A stretch of DNA of 64,000 bases from Paenibacillus sp. LS1 (GTDB lineage: Bacteria > Bacillota > Bacilli > Paenibacillales > Paenibacillaceae): positions 62,001 to 126,000 of the forward strand of contig NZ_JAPDOE010000008.1 of assembly GCF_026013365.1 (NCBI RefSeq). The letters run 5' to 3'. The stretch's first letter is position 1, and each line of letters starts with the position of its first letter. Below the pieces are notes generated by a model. The model was not told the origin of the DNA and did no database searches. It saw only the letters and a list, made by a program, of their open reading frames with translations. Below are positions 62,671 through 64,000 of this stretch, piece after piece. Position numbers and translations under genes: made by a program.

Positions 62671-63504
62671 TTGGATGCTCTGACATTAAAACAAAGATTG
62701 CAGCATATCCAGTCCGTTAATCTATCCATCGATCACGTGGAACAGCCTTATGAATTGGCGCTGTATATGATGAAGCATATTGGCAGTCCTGATCCTGTTC
62801 TGCGAGATGAATTGATCTATGTTACGTTTGCGACCTGGATTGGGCAGGGGGTATTTTCGGAGGATCAGCTAAGGCATGTGTTGCAGTTGGCGCTGGACGA
62901 TCAGCACCTTTTCTATGGGATCGGAGAGCAGGGAACAGATAGTGTGTTTACGCGGACGTTCTCCGTGTTGTTACTGCCTCCAATTCTGAGTGTGGATCGT
63001 GAGCAGTCTTTCCTGAACAAGGAGGATATCGCAGGGATTCATCATCGCTTGACTACATATCTGGAATGTGAAAAAGATGTTCGCGGCTACGCCGATGATA
63101 AGGGCTGGGCGCATGCCCCCGCACACGCGGCGGATGCGGTTGAAGATCTGGCACAGTCGCCATATCTGGAGCGGACGGATCTGCTGGAACTTCTACATGC
63201 ACTCGCTGTGAAAATAGCTGAACCAAGTGTGGTTTATATCCATGATGAGGATCAACGAATAGCACATGCCGTAATTACTATTCTCCGTCGAAATCTGTTG
63301 GAGCTGAAGGATATTACGATATGGATCGATTCCCTTCATCAAGGAGATAAGGCAGAGAACAGATCACTTCTTGAAACCAGTCAGAAGAGCCTGAATGTGC
63401 GTCTGTTTTTGCAAACACTATATCTTGCGATACGTACAGAAGAAGCCGAACCGTTTCCGGCGGTTCGCACGATGGTATTGCAGGCATTAGGAAGAGAAAA
63501 GTAA
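62671..63504 (+). CDS. DUF2785 domain protein
   Basis: 277 residues. TTG start directly after the preceding TAG, with AGGGAG nine bases upstream. Helical protein with the family's YADDKGWAHAPAHAADAVED motif and KIAEPSVVYIHDEDQRIAHA. Function unknown; the motif's His residues suggest metal binding. Confidence 0.87.
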   Translation: MDALTLKQRLQHIQSVNLSIDHVEQPYELALYMMKHIGSPDPVLRDELIYVTFATWIGQGVFSEDQLRHVLQLALDDQHLFYGIGEQGTDSVFTRTFSVLLLPPILSVDREQSFLNKEDIAGIHHRLTTYLECEKDVRGYADDKGWAHAPAHAADAVEDLAQSPYLERTDLLELLHALAVKIAEPSVVYIHDEDQRIAHAVITILRRNLLELKDITIWIDSLHQGDKAENRSLLETSQKSLNVRLFLQTLYLAIRTEEAEPFPAVRTMVLQALGREK

Positions 63505-63548
63505 CCGGATACTAGATATATAGGTGTGGGAAAAAGGGGAGGTGGCAC

Positions 63549-64000
63549 ATGAGCGAATTGTCGTATTCATGGACGGAGGAGATTCTATCTCCATTGGGTG
63601 AGACAGCTGTTATCATCCATTGCGGGGAGCACTTGTCTGAAGCGGTGCAGCAGAGAGTGATGTCTGTATGTGCATTGCTGGAAAAAAGCACTTTGCCAGC
63701 CGTGATCGAATGGGTACCTTCATACACGTCCGTTACGCTGTTCTATGATCCGTTCATCTCCCCGTACCCCGAGTTCTGCCGGATTCTGCTTCAGCAGTTG
63801 AATCAAATGAAGGAATCCGCACAAGACAAGCCCAGAACAGTCACGATTCCCGTATGTTATGGTGGCGAGTGGGGGCCTGATCTGGACTACGTTGCCAGTG
63901 AGCATGGACTGATCGCAGAGGAAGTCATTGCGATTCATACATCCGGGGATTATCTCGTACATATGATTGGGTTTGCACCGGGTTTTCCGTATCTTGGCGG
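63549..64000 (+). CDS. pxpB: 5-oxoprolinase subunit PxpB (KipI-like), truncated by the window
   Basis: 151 codons are visible before the right edge. ATG 63549 with GGGGAGGTGG upstream. N-terminal KipI/Cyclophilin-like domain: LGETAVIIHCGEHLSEAVQQ, PSYTSVTLFYDPF, VTIPVCYGGEWGPDLDYVAS and the highly typical HMIGFAPGFPYLGG at the edge. PxpB works with PxpA and PxpC to cleave 5-oxoproline; in Bacillus the same protein inhibits KinA. The partner genes, if present, lie beyond the window. Confidence 0.92.
   Translation, partial: MSELSYSWTEEILSPLGETAVIIHCGEHLSEAVQQRVMSVCALLEKSTLPAVIEWVPSYTSVTLFYDPFISPYPEFCRILLQQLNQMKESAQDKPRTVTIPVCYGGEWGPDLDYVASEHGLIAEEVIAIHTSGDYLVHMIGFAPGFPYLG

Overview
The window looks like a chromosomal segment of a Paenibacillus-type firmicute. 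The signs are moderate GC, strong AGGAGG-type ribosome sites, frequent TTG/GTG starts, a Spo0E-family sporulation phosphatase, T-box and TPP riboswitches, an AimR-like (Alo-type) peptide quorum-sensing pair of the kind known from paenibacilli, and many one-component regulators. No rRNA, tRNA, prophage, transposase or CRISPR array was seen. The genus is inferred from gene content and was not tested by a search.

Layout. 1-7.3 kb: a truncated AraC/siderophore-type regulator, then small redox and efflux units (LysR + Old Yellow Enzyme, VOC protein, MFS pump + TetR, luciferase-like oxidoreductase). 7.5-10.2 kb: an RRNPP receptor with an overlapping 42-codon pro-peptide gene, an unknown protein and a Spo0E-like protein. 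10.3-13.5 kb: a polar amino acid ABC importer in glnQHMP order. 14-20 kb: a GH28 pectinase with an AraC regulator and a cre site, a cupin, an aldo/keto reductase and a DUF445 protein. 20.1-22.2 kb: a lipoprotein, a lipase with a C-terminal WXG100-like domain, and a small WXG protein. This looks like a reverse-architecture type VII secreted lipase toxin locus. 22.4-27 kb: copper proteins YcnI and CopC-CopD(YcnJ) beside a two-component system. 27.3-32.3 kb: a GGDEF/HD-GYP protein, a 34-residue membrane peptide, a DUF5317 protein and a secreted SLH-like protein.

32.5-38.6 kb: a nucleoside ABC importer (BMP lipoprotein, ATPase, two permeases) running into a sulfite-oxidase-fold molybdoprotein and a nucleoside phosphorylase. 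39-41.2 kb: a small acidic protein, an acetyltransferase and an aminoglycoside-phosphotransferase-like kinase. 41.2-44.7 kb: csoR-copZ-copA with CsoR-type palindromes. 45-47.6 kb: a YhgE-like membrane protein with promoter and operator, a TetR regulator and NfrA. 47.7-52.3 kb: a TatD hydrolase and a TPP-riboswitch-controlled thiamine-precursor importer. 52.4-56 kb: a sugar epimerase/dehydratase, VOC, DUF2798 and MFS proteins. 56-57.6 kb: a T-box-controlled seryl-tRNA synthetase. 57.8-64 kb: a Big_2 surface protein and a run of small co-directional housekeeping or accessory genes ending in a truncated pxpB.

Most notable: the T7-type lipase toxin locus, the RRNPP receptor/peptide pair whose 3' half and peptide are AT-rich, and two families of structured intergenic repeats. 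One repeat family has four ~24-nt units, two forward and two reverse, with exact 50-nt spacing in both copies. The other is an inverted-terminal-repeat element with three copies, one apparently nested in a fourth.
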